Source of the DNA: Bradyrhizobium sp. URHD0069
GTDB taxonomy: Bacteria > Pseudomonadota > Alphaproteobacteria > Rhizobiales > Xanthobacteraceae
NCBI RefSeq assembly: GCF_000701345.1
Contig: NZ_JNIJ01000048.1
Location: 1-46,978 of the forward strand
Direction of reading: 5' to 3'
Length of the DNA: 46,978 nucleotides
Shown here in pieces: positions 1 to 7,904 of this stretch; position 1 is the stretch's first letter; each line of letters opens with the position of its first letter. Both the position numbers and the translations under genes were made by a program. The notes under the pieces were generated by a model. That model saw only the letters and a program-made list of their open reading frames with translations, searched no databases and was not told where the DNA came from.

Positions 1-2048
1 TCCAGGAACGCCAGGTTCTGGCCGATGTTCAACACCGCCGACGTACTGTCGCCGTCCTTGTCCGTGATCGTCGCCGTCAGCGTCACCAGATTGTCCGCCG
101 ACAGGCTCACCGAGTCGTTCGGATTGGCCGCGTTCGGATGCACCACCGCGCGCTGCTGATCCAGCGTCACGTTGCCGGAGCCGTCCACATCGACCCGGAA
201 CACCAGGTCGTTGCTGATCGCGGTGCGGCCTTCCACATGCCCGCCAACCAGCGACAGAATGACGTTCTGACCGGTCGCCGTGTCCACAAGACCCGTCGCG
301 CCGGCATTGAACCCCAGCGCATAGGTGATCGTGCCCGCACCGTCGGCGCCATAGGAGGACATGAACAAGCCCGCAAAGCTGGTCGGACCCGCGTTCGCCG
401 CAAGGTTCGTCTCGTCAACCGTCAGAACCGGTTCGGTCGAATCGCTGACCACGATGCTCGGCCCGTCGTCCTTGAACGACAGCGCCGTTGCAATGTCGAT
501 GCTGCTGGAGCTGGAAGCGGTATCAAGGTCGCCGTCCGTAATGGTGCCGGTCCGCGTCAACGTGATCAGGTCGGCCGCAGACAGCGTCACCGCATCGTCA
601 GGATTGGCCGCATTGGGATGCGCCAGCGCATGCACCTGGTCCAGCGTGACAACGCCAGAACCGTTCACGCTCAGCGTAAAATCGATCACCCCGGCCGGAT
701 CCGCCACACCGCCCGCTCCCACGCGGCCCACAACATCGGCCCCGCTGGTGTACAGGTAAATGTGCTGCCCGGTCGCAACGTCGATCAGACCGGAATCCAC
801 GCCCACGCTCTTGATGCCAAGCGTGTAAACCGAATCAATCGTACCGGCACCGTCCGCACCGAAGTTGCTGACGACAGAGAAATTGTCGGCAAAGTTCGCC
901 GTGGCGTTCACCGCAAGATTGGTCTCGTCAACCAACAAAGCATCCGCCGCCGCATCCGCCGCCGTCACCGTAATGCTCGGACCGTCGTCATGGATGGTGA
1001 TCTGCGGCCCAAGATCGATGCTCGCACTCGCGCTCGCGTTATTGCTGTCCGTCACCGTCGCTGTCAGTGAAACCAGACCCGCAGCCAGGGAAATTCCTTC
1101 GTTGAAATCGCCGGGTGTGCCCTCATGCACGCCGCGGAGTTCCGTCATCGTCACGTTGCCGGCACCATCGACAGTCAACGTGAACACCGTCACGCCAGAA
1201 GCGGCCAGTGCGGAGGTCGCTCCCTCGCGGCCTTCAACCACGCCGCCGGCCGTCAGGAACAGGAATAAGTGGTTCCCACTCACCGAATCGATCAGACCAG
1301 AATCAACTCCATTTGCGCTCACCGAGAGCGCATAGGTCAGGGACTGCACACCGGCCGGTGCGTTCACCGTGAATGACGCCGCAAAACCCTCGATATCGAC
1401 GTTCGATCCTGGAGAGCCCGGAGGCTGCTGCGATCCCGACGCAACGAAGCTCTCATCCACCACCAGCGGCAGCCCAATCCCCGCAACGATCGTCGGAAGA
1501 GCCGGTGGTGGCGGCGGTGGGGTAGTCAGCACGACACCCCCGGGCAGCGGGTTAATCGGGAAATTGCCGAGCTCTTCCGGGGGGGCCAGGCTATTGGTTG
1601 GGACAGGCGGCAACGGATCCACCGCATGGGGGTTGAAATCCGCGCCGCTCGCCTGGGCGTTGCCACCTTCAGTGCCGGCTGCCGGCAAAACGGCCTGATC
1701 CGTGGTGATCGGAAACAGGCTTGCGAATTCGCTGACCGTGACATTGCGGCCCGGCGCTACTTCGATCGTAAGATTTCCGAGCGCGTCGTGCCTGGAATCG
1801 AAGAACGGCTCAACTGTCACCGTCGACTGGTTGTCGAACAGGATGATCAGCTTTTCGCCGACGTGGACGAGCGTGATCTTCTCGTTTGCGATAGACGAGA
1901 AGTCGACCTGGACTTTTTGATCGTATCCGAGATTGATAATGACCGCTTGATCGGTCAGGGGCTTGGTCAGTTTGAATATGCGTGGAGGCGTAGAATTATT
2001 GGAATTTCCCGTGCCGGAAGCCTGAGCAACCTGAAATTGTCCGTTCAT
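1..2048 (-). CDS. Giant RTX-family surface protein, N-terminal part (runs off left edge)
   Basis: Open for 682 codons from an ATG at 2048 to the edge. A GGAG ribosome site lies 7 nt upstream. Residues 1 to about 120 form a beta-rich head (starts MNGQFQVAQ, contains IFKLTKPLTDQAV). A proline-rich linker with PPPPPP follows at about residue 180, then three repeats of the DUF5801 type. Each carries VDET or VDESF, then GADGAGT or an equivalent, SGLID or TGLVD, VEGR, HPNAANP and a closing FxDDGPSI or NLAFLD. Such repeats build long extracellular stalks on type I-secreted proteins, whose secretion signal lies at the C-terminus, absent here. The last bases join in frame to the C-terminal fragment at 43480-46978 if the molecule is circular. 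The name is secure at family level; an adhesive role is inferred. Confidence 0.9.
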   Translation of the reverse strand, partial: MNGQFQVAQASGTGNSNNSTPPRIFKLTKPLTDQAVIINLGYDQKVQVDFSSIANEKITLVHVGEKLIILFDNQSTVTVEPFFDSRHDALGNLTIEVAPGRNVTVSEFASLFPITTDQAVLPAAGTEGGNAQASGADFNPHAVDPLPPVPTNSLAPPEELGNFPINPLPGGVVLTTPPPPPPALPTIVAGIGLPLVVDESFVASGSQQPPGSPGSNVDIEGFAASFTVNAPAGVQSLTYALSVSANGVDSGLIDSVSGNHLFLFLTAGGVVEGREGATSALAASGVTVFTLTVDGAGNVTMTELRGVHEGTPGDFNEGISLAAGLVSLTATVTDSNNASASASIDLGPQITIHDDGPSITVTAADAAADALLVDETNLAVNATANFADNFSVVSNFGADGAGTIDSVYTLGIKSVGVDSGLIDVATGQHIYLYTSGADVVGRVGAGGVADPAGVIDFTLSVNGSGVVTLDQVHALAHPNAANPDDAVTLSAADLITLTRTGTITDGDLDTASSSSSIDIATALSFKDDGPSIVVSDSTEPVLTVDETNLAANAGPTSFAGLFMSSYGADGAGTITYALGFNAGATGLVDTATGQNVILSLVGGHVEGRTAISNDLVFRVDVDGSGNVTLDQQRAVVHPNAANPNDSVSLSADNLVTLTATITDKDGDSTSAVLNIGQNLAFL

Positions 2049-2303
2049 AATCTTCTCCGCCGCCTACGACCTGGGTTGAATCAATTTCCAGAAAAATTAG
2101 CCTAAATCTAACTTTAAACTATTGTTAACCTAGACGAGGGTCAACAAAAGTCTTTGGTTAATCAATACTTTCAAATGGAATGTGGTAAAGAAGGGACAGA
2201 GAGCGTCGTTAGATCAAGTGCTTAACAAATTGCATGGCCTTTGAGCCAGGCAGCCGCCAACATCCGGGCCTGCAATGTCTGGTTTTGCCCCATGGAGCCT
2301 TTA

Positions 2304-2720
2304 ATGAAGCGAGTATTTCTGGCGTTCGCGTTGGCCCTCCTCGGGACAGGCGCTATGCGGGCACAGAGCGCAATCCAGAGCGTGGAGCGATCGGTCAAAG
2401 CTGTACCAAATAAGGACGTTCAGATTGGGCTTTACATCAACGTGCGGCCCGACTGCACGTCAGGTCCCCTCCCCACGATTCGATTGGCCAGCCCGCCAAC
2501 GTCTGGGAAGGTGGTCGTCAAGACCGCCAAAGTGAAAGCCACAAACTACAAGGCTTGCCTTGCGCTCGAGGTGCCCGCCTACGTTGCCTTTTACAAATCC
2601 CCACCGGATTTTTTGGGCGCCGATCTCATGACGATCGAGGTCAAATTCCCGGAAGGACGCACCGAAATTCAGAGGATTACGGTGAACGTGGCAGGTGTAG
2701 GAGCGCAGCAAAAGATCTAG
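2304..2720 (+). CDS. Small exported protein, unknown function
   Basis: I do not recognise the family. The product is 138 residues with a clear signal peptide (MKRVFLAFALALLGTGAMRA then QS) and a beta-rich mature part with two Cys near residues 50 and 85, probably periplasmic. ATG 2304 was chosen because GGAG lies 6 nt upstream and the signal peptide then starts properly; an in-frame ATG at 2292 would place extra residues before it. The C-terminus reads ITVNVAGVGAQQKI, and a decayed copy of this tail lies at 4978-5051 on the same strand, so the gene was once duplicated locally. It is divergent from the giant RTX gene across an AT-rich spacer of about 255 nt, which probably holds both promoters. 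Confidence 0.7.
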   Translation: MKRVFLAFALALLGTGAMRAQSAIQSVERSVKAVPNKDVQIGLYINVRPDCTSGPLPTIRLASPPTSGKVVVKTAKVKATNYKACLALEVPAYVAFYKSPPDFLGADLMTIEVKFPEGRTEIQRITVNVAGVGAQQKI

Positions 2721-3074
2721 TCTAGCTGCGGCAGGATCGCCCTCAGGCCAAAGCTCTCGTCTAAATATCTACCAAAAAGTGTATATTCATCCAGGCTCAC
2801 CTTTTGTGCTCTCTAATGGAGCTCAGGCCGAAGTGGCGCCATAAGTTTTTAACTCCCCGATACCCACACCCGCGCGGACGATGAGAGGCGGAGCGCGGAC
2901 GTCGAACTACAATTTGATTCGCCGACCAGGCTCTGCAAGCGATCGTGCTGGGTGAGCAGCGGCGTTGGAACGCCCTTTTAGTAGTGTGGTAGATCCCTCA
3001 ATGGTCAGCTCGTCGCAACGACGGCCGCTTATCAAACTTCGATATTTTTCTGACCATCAGCAACATTGCTGAAC
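2721..3074. other. Intergenic, no gene seen
   Basis: These 354 nt lie between two converging genes. Both strands were read and no frame with a start, ribosome site and protein-like composition was found. No strong terminator hairpin was seen. Confidence 0.4.
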
Positions 3075-3440
3075 CTAGTCCGCTCCTGTTACTTCGCAAC
3101 CAGCGCGAGCACTCTGCCCGACCAAACCGATGTTGACGTTTGAAAACTGCTGCTGGTCGTGAGCGGGGATTGATCGCGGGCTTGGCCATACCAGCACCTT
3201 CGTTCCGTTCGCCCGGTCGTCGTCGACCCAGCAGGTCAGTTCGATGGAGTTTAGCGGCTTATCGGTAGTATTGGAGATTACGAAACTGGCAATGCCATAA
3301 TTATCGCCGCGCGTGCGCGACTGAAATGAATCGATCCGGATCTGATCGCGGATGCTTGCCTGGGCCGGCGGCGTTGAGGTCTGACAGATCGCGGGGCCGA
3401 TCACGCCAACCAAATAAATTGCGGCAACTATGAGCCTCAT
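3075..3440 (-). CDS. Exported hypothetical protein
   Basis: 121 residues. The first 20 (MRLIVAAIYLVGVIGPAICQ) form a signal peptide. The mature part contains IASFVISNTTDKPLNSIELTC, a pattern of small beta-sandwich periplasmic proteins in which an unpaired strand carries polar residues before a Cys. There are two cysteines in the mature protein (near residues 70 and 115), so a disulfide is possible. The family was not recognised and no catalytic motif is visible. It is the last of three minus-strand genes for small exported proteins (4526 down to 3075). The gap of about 150 nt to its neighbour leaves room for its own promoter. Confidence 0.65.
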   Translation of the reverse strand: MRLIVAAIYLVGVIGPAICQTSTPPAQASIRDQIRIDSFQSRTRGDNYGIASFVISNTTDKPLNSIELTCWVDDDRANGTKVLVWPSPRSIPAHDQQQFSNVNIGLVGQSARAGCEVTGAD

Positions 3441-3594
3441 GGTCGGCCAGTCTCCCCCTCAGAAACAAGATCATTCCGCAGCTCGTGATACCGCGCAAGG
3501 GCTGTTGCGGTGCGACAACTAAAGCGGCGGAATGGGCAGAGCGGTGTCGGTCGACAACAAGAGAGACCGCTTGAAGGCGAGTTGTGGAATCCGA

Positions 3595-3876
3595 TCAGTC
3601 CTGTTTCTGACCGGACGGTATCGCCCCAACGGCTTGCGCAGCCAATGGTGGAGTCGTCTCGACGGCGGCGCTGTTTGGTTCGGACGCCGCGCAGTCGCCG
3701 GCCCACAGCTTGGTCCCCCTGACGGTTCCGACAAGTTTGCAGCCGATTGGTGCTTTCGGCTTCACCTGAACGAGCGGCTTATCGCCGACCGATGGTGCGC
3801 CGCCCTTAGAAGCGGCACTTTGAGCATAAGCACTCGTTGAAATGAAGAGCGCAGCAACTAGTGAAATTGATTTCAT
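3595..3876 (-). CDS. Small exported protein, unknown function
   Basis: 93 residues from ATG 3876. The sequence AGGGGATGG just upstream gives the ribosome site. The frame is open further upstream to 4008, but that extension (RRVAPLWLLVRFRRGW) lacks a ribosome site and would bury the signal peptide MKSISLVAALFISTSAYAQS. The mature part contains IGCKLVGTVRGTKLWAGDC, with two Cys about 18 residues apart that could pair, and an Ala/Pro-rich tail. The pattern resembles small periplasmic proteins common in Bradyrhizobium, but no named family is recognised. Confidence 0.65.
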   Translation of the reverse strand: MKSISLVAALFISTSAYAQSAASKGGAPSVGDKPLVQVKPKAPIGCKLVGTVRGTKLWAGDCAASEPNSAAVETTPPLAAQAVGAIPSGQKQD

Positions 3877-4016
3877 AAGCCATCCCCTTCTGAAACGAAC
3901 CAACAGCCAGAGCGGCGCGACGCGTCTGGTGCCCATGTCGGCAAGCAACATCGCTGCGGCGAACGATTCGGGCCCCGCCTGCTGACGATCCTTCGCTTCC
4001 CGCGCCAACCGCGCGC

Positions 4017-4526
4017 TCAGTGCGCCAAAACAGAAGATCCGCCGGACTTTTGGGTATCATCCTGGCAATCACCAATTCTCCGCGCGACGACCAATTCCGT
4101 CCTCGGAAGCTTGCCGACGTTCAGTTCGTTGACTTCCGTATAAGATTCATCGCTGTGGACAGTTATGACGGTACTAACCGGCCCCATATAATCGCAGCGA
4201 TTGGAGAACGTGTATTTATTGTCGGTCTTTTCCGGCTTTGCCGAGACGCAGTTTCCAACCGAGGGTGACGAAAAAGTAGCCTTCATGGCCTGTGTGGGAT
4301 CAACGCAGGCCGTCAGTTCTCGTTCGAGCAGTCGGTGTTTGGTTTTTCGATGCGCGAAGAGATCCAGGGTTCGCACAAAATGCCACATCCCTTTTCGAAA
4401 ACTCGGGCCCTCAAACGCCTCTGCATTAGCGTGGGATGATAGTGGCCCTGCCACCATCAATGCAAACACGGCACAAAAGCAACGAAAGGAGGTTCTTGAA
4501 TTGGCCAAGCGATCACAAAAAGTCAT
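4017..4526 (-). CDS. DUF3617-like periplasmic protein
   Basis: 169 residues from ATG 4526, preceded by the hydrophobic segment CAVFALMVAGPLSSHANA as a signal sequence ending near residue 35. The mature part has the DUF3617 layout: an opening FRKGMWHF (family: PGLWEvt), then a central CVDPTQAM (family: CLtpeda), then two more Cys spaced as NC and RC, and a beta-strand pattern ending in IGDC. DUF3617 proteins are periplasmic and have no known reaction. The assignment is from motif order and is moderately secure. A longer reading from 4610 lacks support, since the added residues are not signal-like. Confidence 0.6.
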   Translation of the reverse strand: MTFCDRLANSRTSFRCFCAVFALMVAGPLSSHANAEAFEGPSFRKGMWHFVRTLDLFAHRKTKHRLLERELTACVDPTQAMKATFSSPSVGNCVSAKPEKTDNKYTFSNRCDYMGPVSTVITVHSDESYTEVNELNVGKLPRTELVVARRIGDCQDDTQKSGGSSVLAH

Positions 4527-4977
4527 TATTCTTCGCCCCGATTGTCTCAATCCCCGAAAACCCCCAGTCGTGTCACCGTCAGCGGCAGACCCTCGACTCG
4601 CGATCCCCAAACATTTCGGATGTCTTGCGTTAAGTCCAAGTTAACAACGGCGGTAGCGCAACCCCAGATAGCCCTTGGGCGTCCATACCTACTCCCGCGG
4701 GCAAGTCCAGATCTCCCCTCACCTCATTGTCGAGGAGCAAGAAGATCGAGTCGCAGACGCGATGCCTTTGCATCTCATAGCGCGATCGGCGAAGTCAACT
4801 TCATCCTATCAAGCAAAGGGTGGTGCGGTTCAGTGCCGATGGCCGCGACATGTTTGACCGAAAATCGTCAAAAGGCCTTTCAATCCCCTATTCAAGCCGT
4901 TTTGATGCCTCTCGGTTATTGGGATCAGCGACGCGGCATTTGCGCAACACTCGGCGGAAAACCAACACTGGCCTCCA

Positions 4978-5051
4978 ATCCCGAGCGGACGCACGGAATC
5001 CAGAAAATCACCGCGAATGTGACTGGGGTCGGAGCCCAGCAGAAGATCTAG
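4978..5051 (+). pseudogene. 3'-end remnant of a paralogue of the 2304-2720 gene
   Basis: The last 24 codons read IQKITANVTGVGAQQKI then stop; the intact gene at 2304-2720 ends IQRITVNVAGVGAQQKI then stop. The DNA is about three-quarters identical across this stretch, and the stop and GATCTAG context are shared. Homology stops abruptly upstream of about 4978. The rest of the 4527-5244 interval shows no convincing gene on either strand. Confidence 0.7.
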
Positions 5052-5244
5052 GATGCGGCTAAATTGGTTCGGCCAGCGCCGTTTGAACCTTGGCACGCCT
5101 CATGCAGACATAGCCTTGCTGGGGATTTTAATGGCCCGGCTTGCTACACAACGCCCCAAGCGAACATATTCCGCTTGGTGGCGTTGTGCGTTCCCGCGGG
5201 CGGCTTTGCGGCAAGACAGGGCAAGCCCCAGAAGGGCACAGTCT

Positions 5245-5478
5245 ATGGCAAGCAATCGCAGCGATCCAGAAAGGTCTTACCCGCGGCTGCACGTCGAGAT
5301 GCGACGCCTCTCCGACACGGCGATCCTTGTTGACGGCTGGTTGATAGAAAACGCAAAGGGGATGGGCCGCACCGTTTTGCGCTACTGTGGCAGCATGGAC
5401 GAAGTACGGGCGCAAATTTCAAAGTGCATTTCAAAGTACGGCGCTCACTGCGGCGACGAAGACATCGTTATTCACTAA
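5245..5478 (+). CDS. Small hypothetical protein
   Basis: 77 residues from ATG 5245 with GAAGGGC about 9 nt upstream. The sequence is soluble, with a strand-turn-strand start (LHVEMRRLSDTAILVDGWLI) and a helical C-terminus containing VRAQISKCISKYG and ending EDIVIH. No family is recognised and there is no signal peptide. Open reading continues upstream to 5053, but those residues look non-coding. It lies between the remnant at 4978-5051 and a degenerate copy of a dispersed repeat. Moderate confidence that it is expressed. Confidence 0.45.
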   Translation: MASNRSDPERSYPRLHVEMRRLSDTAILVDGWLIENAKGMGRTVLRYCGSMDEVRAQISKCISKYGAHCGDEDIVIH

Positions 5479-5510
5479 GACCGCAGCAGCAACAAAACCC
5501 GCTGGCTAGG

Positions 5511-5566
5511 GCCGGTTTTGGTACTGGCCGAATTACGCCATTTGCAGATTCATCCAGCCACTGTGC
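5511..5566 (+). repeat. Degenerate copy of the GGTACTGGCCGAATTA repeat
   Basis: The run GGTACTGGCCGAATTA followed by GCCA, GATTCA and GCCAC also occurs at 30850 and 33436 inside the larger repeats described there. This third copy is shorter and more diverged. The remaining DNA between 5479 and 5745 shows no gene. Confidence 0.6.
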
Positions 5567-5745
5567 AACGAAACCGCGCCGCACCCGTAGGGTCGGCGTC
5601 GCCAACCGCACGCAATTGGCCGCCCATTCATTTGCCGCCGAACAGGCTATTGCGTCAGACCTCAAACCTGGTGATCTGCCCAAGATCTATTTGACGTTGT
5701 GGGGGATTTTTGCTCTGGTGGGTGCAGTTTTTCAGCATGGGGGCA

Positions 5746-6132
5746 ATGATGCGAGTCGAATTTCAAAGATTTATTGCAACAGCGATTTTCCTGGGGTTTG
5801 CCATGGGCCTTCATCCGCAAGCGGCCGCCGCTGCCGATCTGGGTTTGATGACGTCGGGCCCGAGCGCTGTCGGCAGCTGTTCGGAGATTGTCTTCACCTG
5901 CGACAACGGCCGCGAATATCCGCTTTGTCCGATTGCCGTGTCGATTGCCGGCGAGGTCGTCACCGCGTCGCTATACACAGGCCGTCGTAGCCCAATGCAT
6001 GTTCGGATGATCCCAATGGGCGTCGGCTATCGCTACGCCGGGCGCGGAGTTTGGCTGGATGGATTCCGCGAGAACGCGTTGCTCAACTTCGGAAAACACA
6101 GCCAGGTCGCTTGCACGATTGCGCATTCCTGA
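5746..6132 (+). CDS. Exported hypothetical protein, Cys-rich
   Basis: 127 or 128 residues; ATG 5746 and ATG 5749 are adjacent and GGGGG lies just upstream. The signal peptide is long (VEFQRFIATAIFLGFAMGLH, then QAAAAAD as the likely cleavage region). The mature protein has CSEIVFTCDNGREYPLC, three Cys in 16 residues, and a fourth near the C-terminus (VACTIAHS), which suggests a disulfide-stabilised periplasmic domain with two bonds. Family not recognised. The gene faces 6194-6454 convergently across 61 nt. Confidence 0.65.
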   Translation: MMRVEFQRFIATAIFLGFAMGLHPQAAAAADLGLMTSGPSAVGSCSEIVFTCDNGREYPLCPIAVSIAGEVVTASLYTGRRSPMHVRMIPMGVGYRYAGRGVWLDGFRENALLNFGKHSQVACTIAHS

Positions 6133-6193
6133 TCAGCAAATCACTTCAGGGTACGCGAGATCCGCGAAGCTTCGGATCTCGCCAGCCTGACGC

Positions 6194-6454
6194 TCAGCCC
6201 TTTGTTCGCAGAACCACGCGCGACGAACGCGGATACATGTAGGCCTTGGGATTGATGTAGACCGGACAGTGGTCGTCCCACTGATATTGCTGCCAATTCC
6301 ACTTCCAGCAACCAGACTGAATCTCGGGATCGTATCCCCAATTGAGCCGGTACGGTTCATCGCCGAATGGATAGGTGCCGCTGTAGGCGCCGCTGCTCGA
6401 AAGAAGCACAACAGAAAAGGTGGCGGCTATAATCGCAAGCAATGATTTTTGCAT
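6194..6454 (-). CDS. Small exported Trp/Tyr-rich protein
   Basis: 86 residues from ATG 6454, chosen because GAGG lies 6 nt upstream; the ATG at 6472 has no such site. A signal peptide (MQKSLLAIIAATFSVVLLSS) ends near residue 26. The mature part is short and aromatic: LNWGYDPEIQSGCWKWNWQQYQ then WDDHCPVY, with two Cys probably paired. Family not recognised; I associate the pattern with small rhizobial envelope proteins. A palindromic FNR/FixK-type box sits 50 nt upstream of the start, so oxygen-dependent control is possible. Confidence 0.65.
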   Translation of the reverse strand: MQKSLLAIIAATFSVVLLSSSGAYSGTYPFGDEPYRLNWGYDPEIQSGCWKWNWQQYQWDDHCPVYINPKAYMYPRSSRVVLRTKG

Positions 6455-6503
6455 AAAAATCCTCGATTCCATTAAGGCGCTCCCTCAAAGAGTGCCAAAT
6501 GAC

Positions 6504-6517
6504 TTGATCCTTATCAA
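6504..6517. promoter_or_regulatory. FNR/FixK-type box
   Basis: The 14-mer TTGATCCTTATCAA is a perfect TTGAT-N4-ATCAA palindrome, the target of FNR, Anr and FixK regulators. It lies in the divergent spacer between the exported protein (start 6454) and the zinc-ribbon remnant (start 6633). The Crp/Fnr gene at 6937 is the next gene on the plus strand. The match is exact; regulation is inferred. Confidence 0.6.
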
Positions 6518-6632
6518 GCAGTTTCGGGGAGGCACGCTCGTCCGGGTTGACTAAATACGGGCGTTGACGAGTATTATCTCAACCGGCGCTTTTCTGAGCG
6601 CATGCTCCCGCCTGATCCCTGAGGAGCATCCA

Positions 6633-6873
6633 ATGTCCGAAATCCGGCCACCCACTTTGGCGCCCAGCGCGACGGGGTCTCCCTGCCCTCACTGCCAAGC
6701 TCGTACGACGATCCAGCTCGCTACCCCTGTGCTCCAGCTATGAGCATTGGACGCTACGGTGCAGTAAGTGCGGCCATATCCATGAGGCCCAGGTCCCCGC
6801 CGATCCGGTGAAGTCGGACGCCGCCGATGGACTGAGAGCGACCTTAGGACGCAACTACAATCCCTTGAGATGA
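6633..6873 (+). pseudogene. Zinc-ribbon protein broken by a one-base frameshift
   Basis: GAGGAGC precedes ATG 6633. Frame 1 gives MSEIRPPTLAPSATGSPCPHC and continues to a TGA at 6741. From about 6735 the protein clearly continues one frame over as SYEHWTLRCSKCGHIHEAQV, with a stop at 6871-6873. Together the halves give a zinc ribbon with CPHC and CSKC about 29 residues apart, total about 80 residues. The total length of 241 nt is one base more than a multiple of three, so one inserted base explains it. A sequencing error in a C-run (CTACCCC at 6721) is equally possible. Confidence 0.65.
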
Positions 6874-6936
6874 TATTCCTCTCGGCGGAATATCTGGAAG
6901 TAGCAGGCGAACGCCGCGCCGAAAAAGGGGGGAGCA

Positions 6937-7752
6937 GTGAAACCGATGCTGTGTCTTTCTTCGAAGAGCGATCCTCGTAAAAATCAGATACTTGCAAATC
7001 TTAAAGATGATGCTTTCGAACTTCTCAAGCTCCATTCGTCGATTATCTATTTGGACAAGGGCACGGTAATCTGCGAGGCGGGCGATAAAGCCGATCATGT
7101 TTATTTTCCCCATGATGGAATGGTCTCCCTACTGGCCATCATGAAGAACGGACAGACAGTAGAAACGTCTACGGTGGGGCGAGATGGCGTGATTGGCGCG
7201 ATGGTTGGCCTTGGGCATTTTATTTCTTCCGTCAGAGCGATTGTGCAACTGCCGATGAATGTTAGCAGAATACCCGCTGCGCGTTTCCGGCAAGCAACAG
7301 CGAAAAGCAAAGCAATTGAATGGGCAAGCATTCACTACAATGAGGTGCTGCTATCGCAGACTCGAATATTGGTGGCTTGTAATACTTTCCATTCAATTGA
7401 GAAAAGGTTTTGCCGGATGCTGTTGCGATCTGCCGATTATTCGCAAGGCACAAGCCTTCGATTGACGCAGGAGTTTATGGCGCAGTTGCTTGGCGTCCGT
7501 CGTACCTCAGTTACACAAGTTGCCGATCGATTGCAGAGGATGGGTTTCATCTCGCTCTCGCGGGGGTTGATCCATATAAGCAATCGCGAGGCTTTGGAGA
7601 CGCTGACGTGTGGGTGTTATCAGTCGCTATTGAAGATCGCGGGACCTGAGACCTTGCTGTGGCCGGGAGCGGTTAGCCCCATGGCTCAGGCGTCAGAGAT
7701 GGCCGTCCAGCGGGATGTCCGGGGTTTGGGGCATGAGACGGAAGTGTCGTGA
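6937..7752 (+). CDS. Crp/Fnr family transcriptional regulator
   Basis: 271 residues. Residues about 25-145 form a cyclic-nucleotide-binding-like beta roll (LDKGTVICEAGDKADHVYF, then MVSLLAIMKNGQTVETSTVG). A dimer helix follows, then a winged helix-turn-helix at about 185-225 (LTQEFMAQLLGVRRTSVTQV, then LQRMGFISLSRGLIHI). It lacks the cluster of N-terminal cysteines that hold an iron-sulfur cluster in true FNR, so oxygen is not sensed that way. The ligand is unknown. The tail after residue 235 is longer than usual. The start at 6937 has GGGGGGAGCA about 6 nt upstream. An FNR-type box lies 420 nt upstream; whether this protein binds it is untested. Confidence 0.85.
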   Translation: MKPMLCLSSKSDPRKNQILANLKDDAFELLKLHSSIIYLDKGTVICEAGDKADHVYFPHDGMVSLLAIMKNGQTVETSTVGRDGVIGAMVGLGHFISSVRAIVQLPMNVSRIPAARFRQATAKSKAIEWASIHYNEVLLSQTRILVACNTFHSIEKRFCRMLLRSADYSQGTSLRLTQEFMAQLLGVRRTSVTQVADRLQRMGFISLSRGLIHISNREALETLTCGCYQSLLKIAGPETLLWPGAVSPMAQASEMAVQRDVRGLGHETEVS

Positions 7753-7904
7753 GTTCAGTCTAGGGCTTCACTTGTTTCCCGTGAGCCAACTGCAATCTCA
7801 GTCACGCGCGCGGACGCAGCGATGTTAAGGGTTGTTCCGGCCGCAATCCTGATTACGACTGTGCTCTCGGCGCCCCGTCGCCCTCCTGATTCGCGAGGGA
7901 TAGC

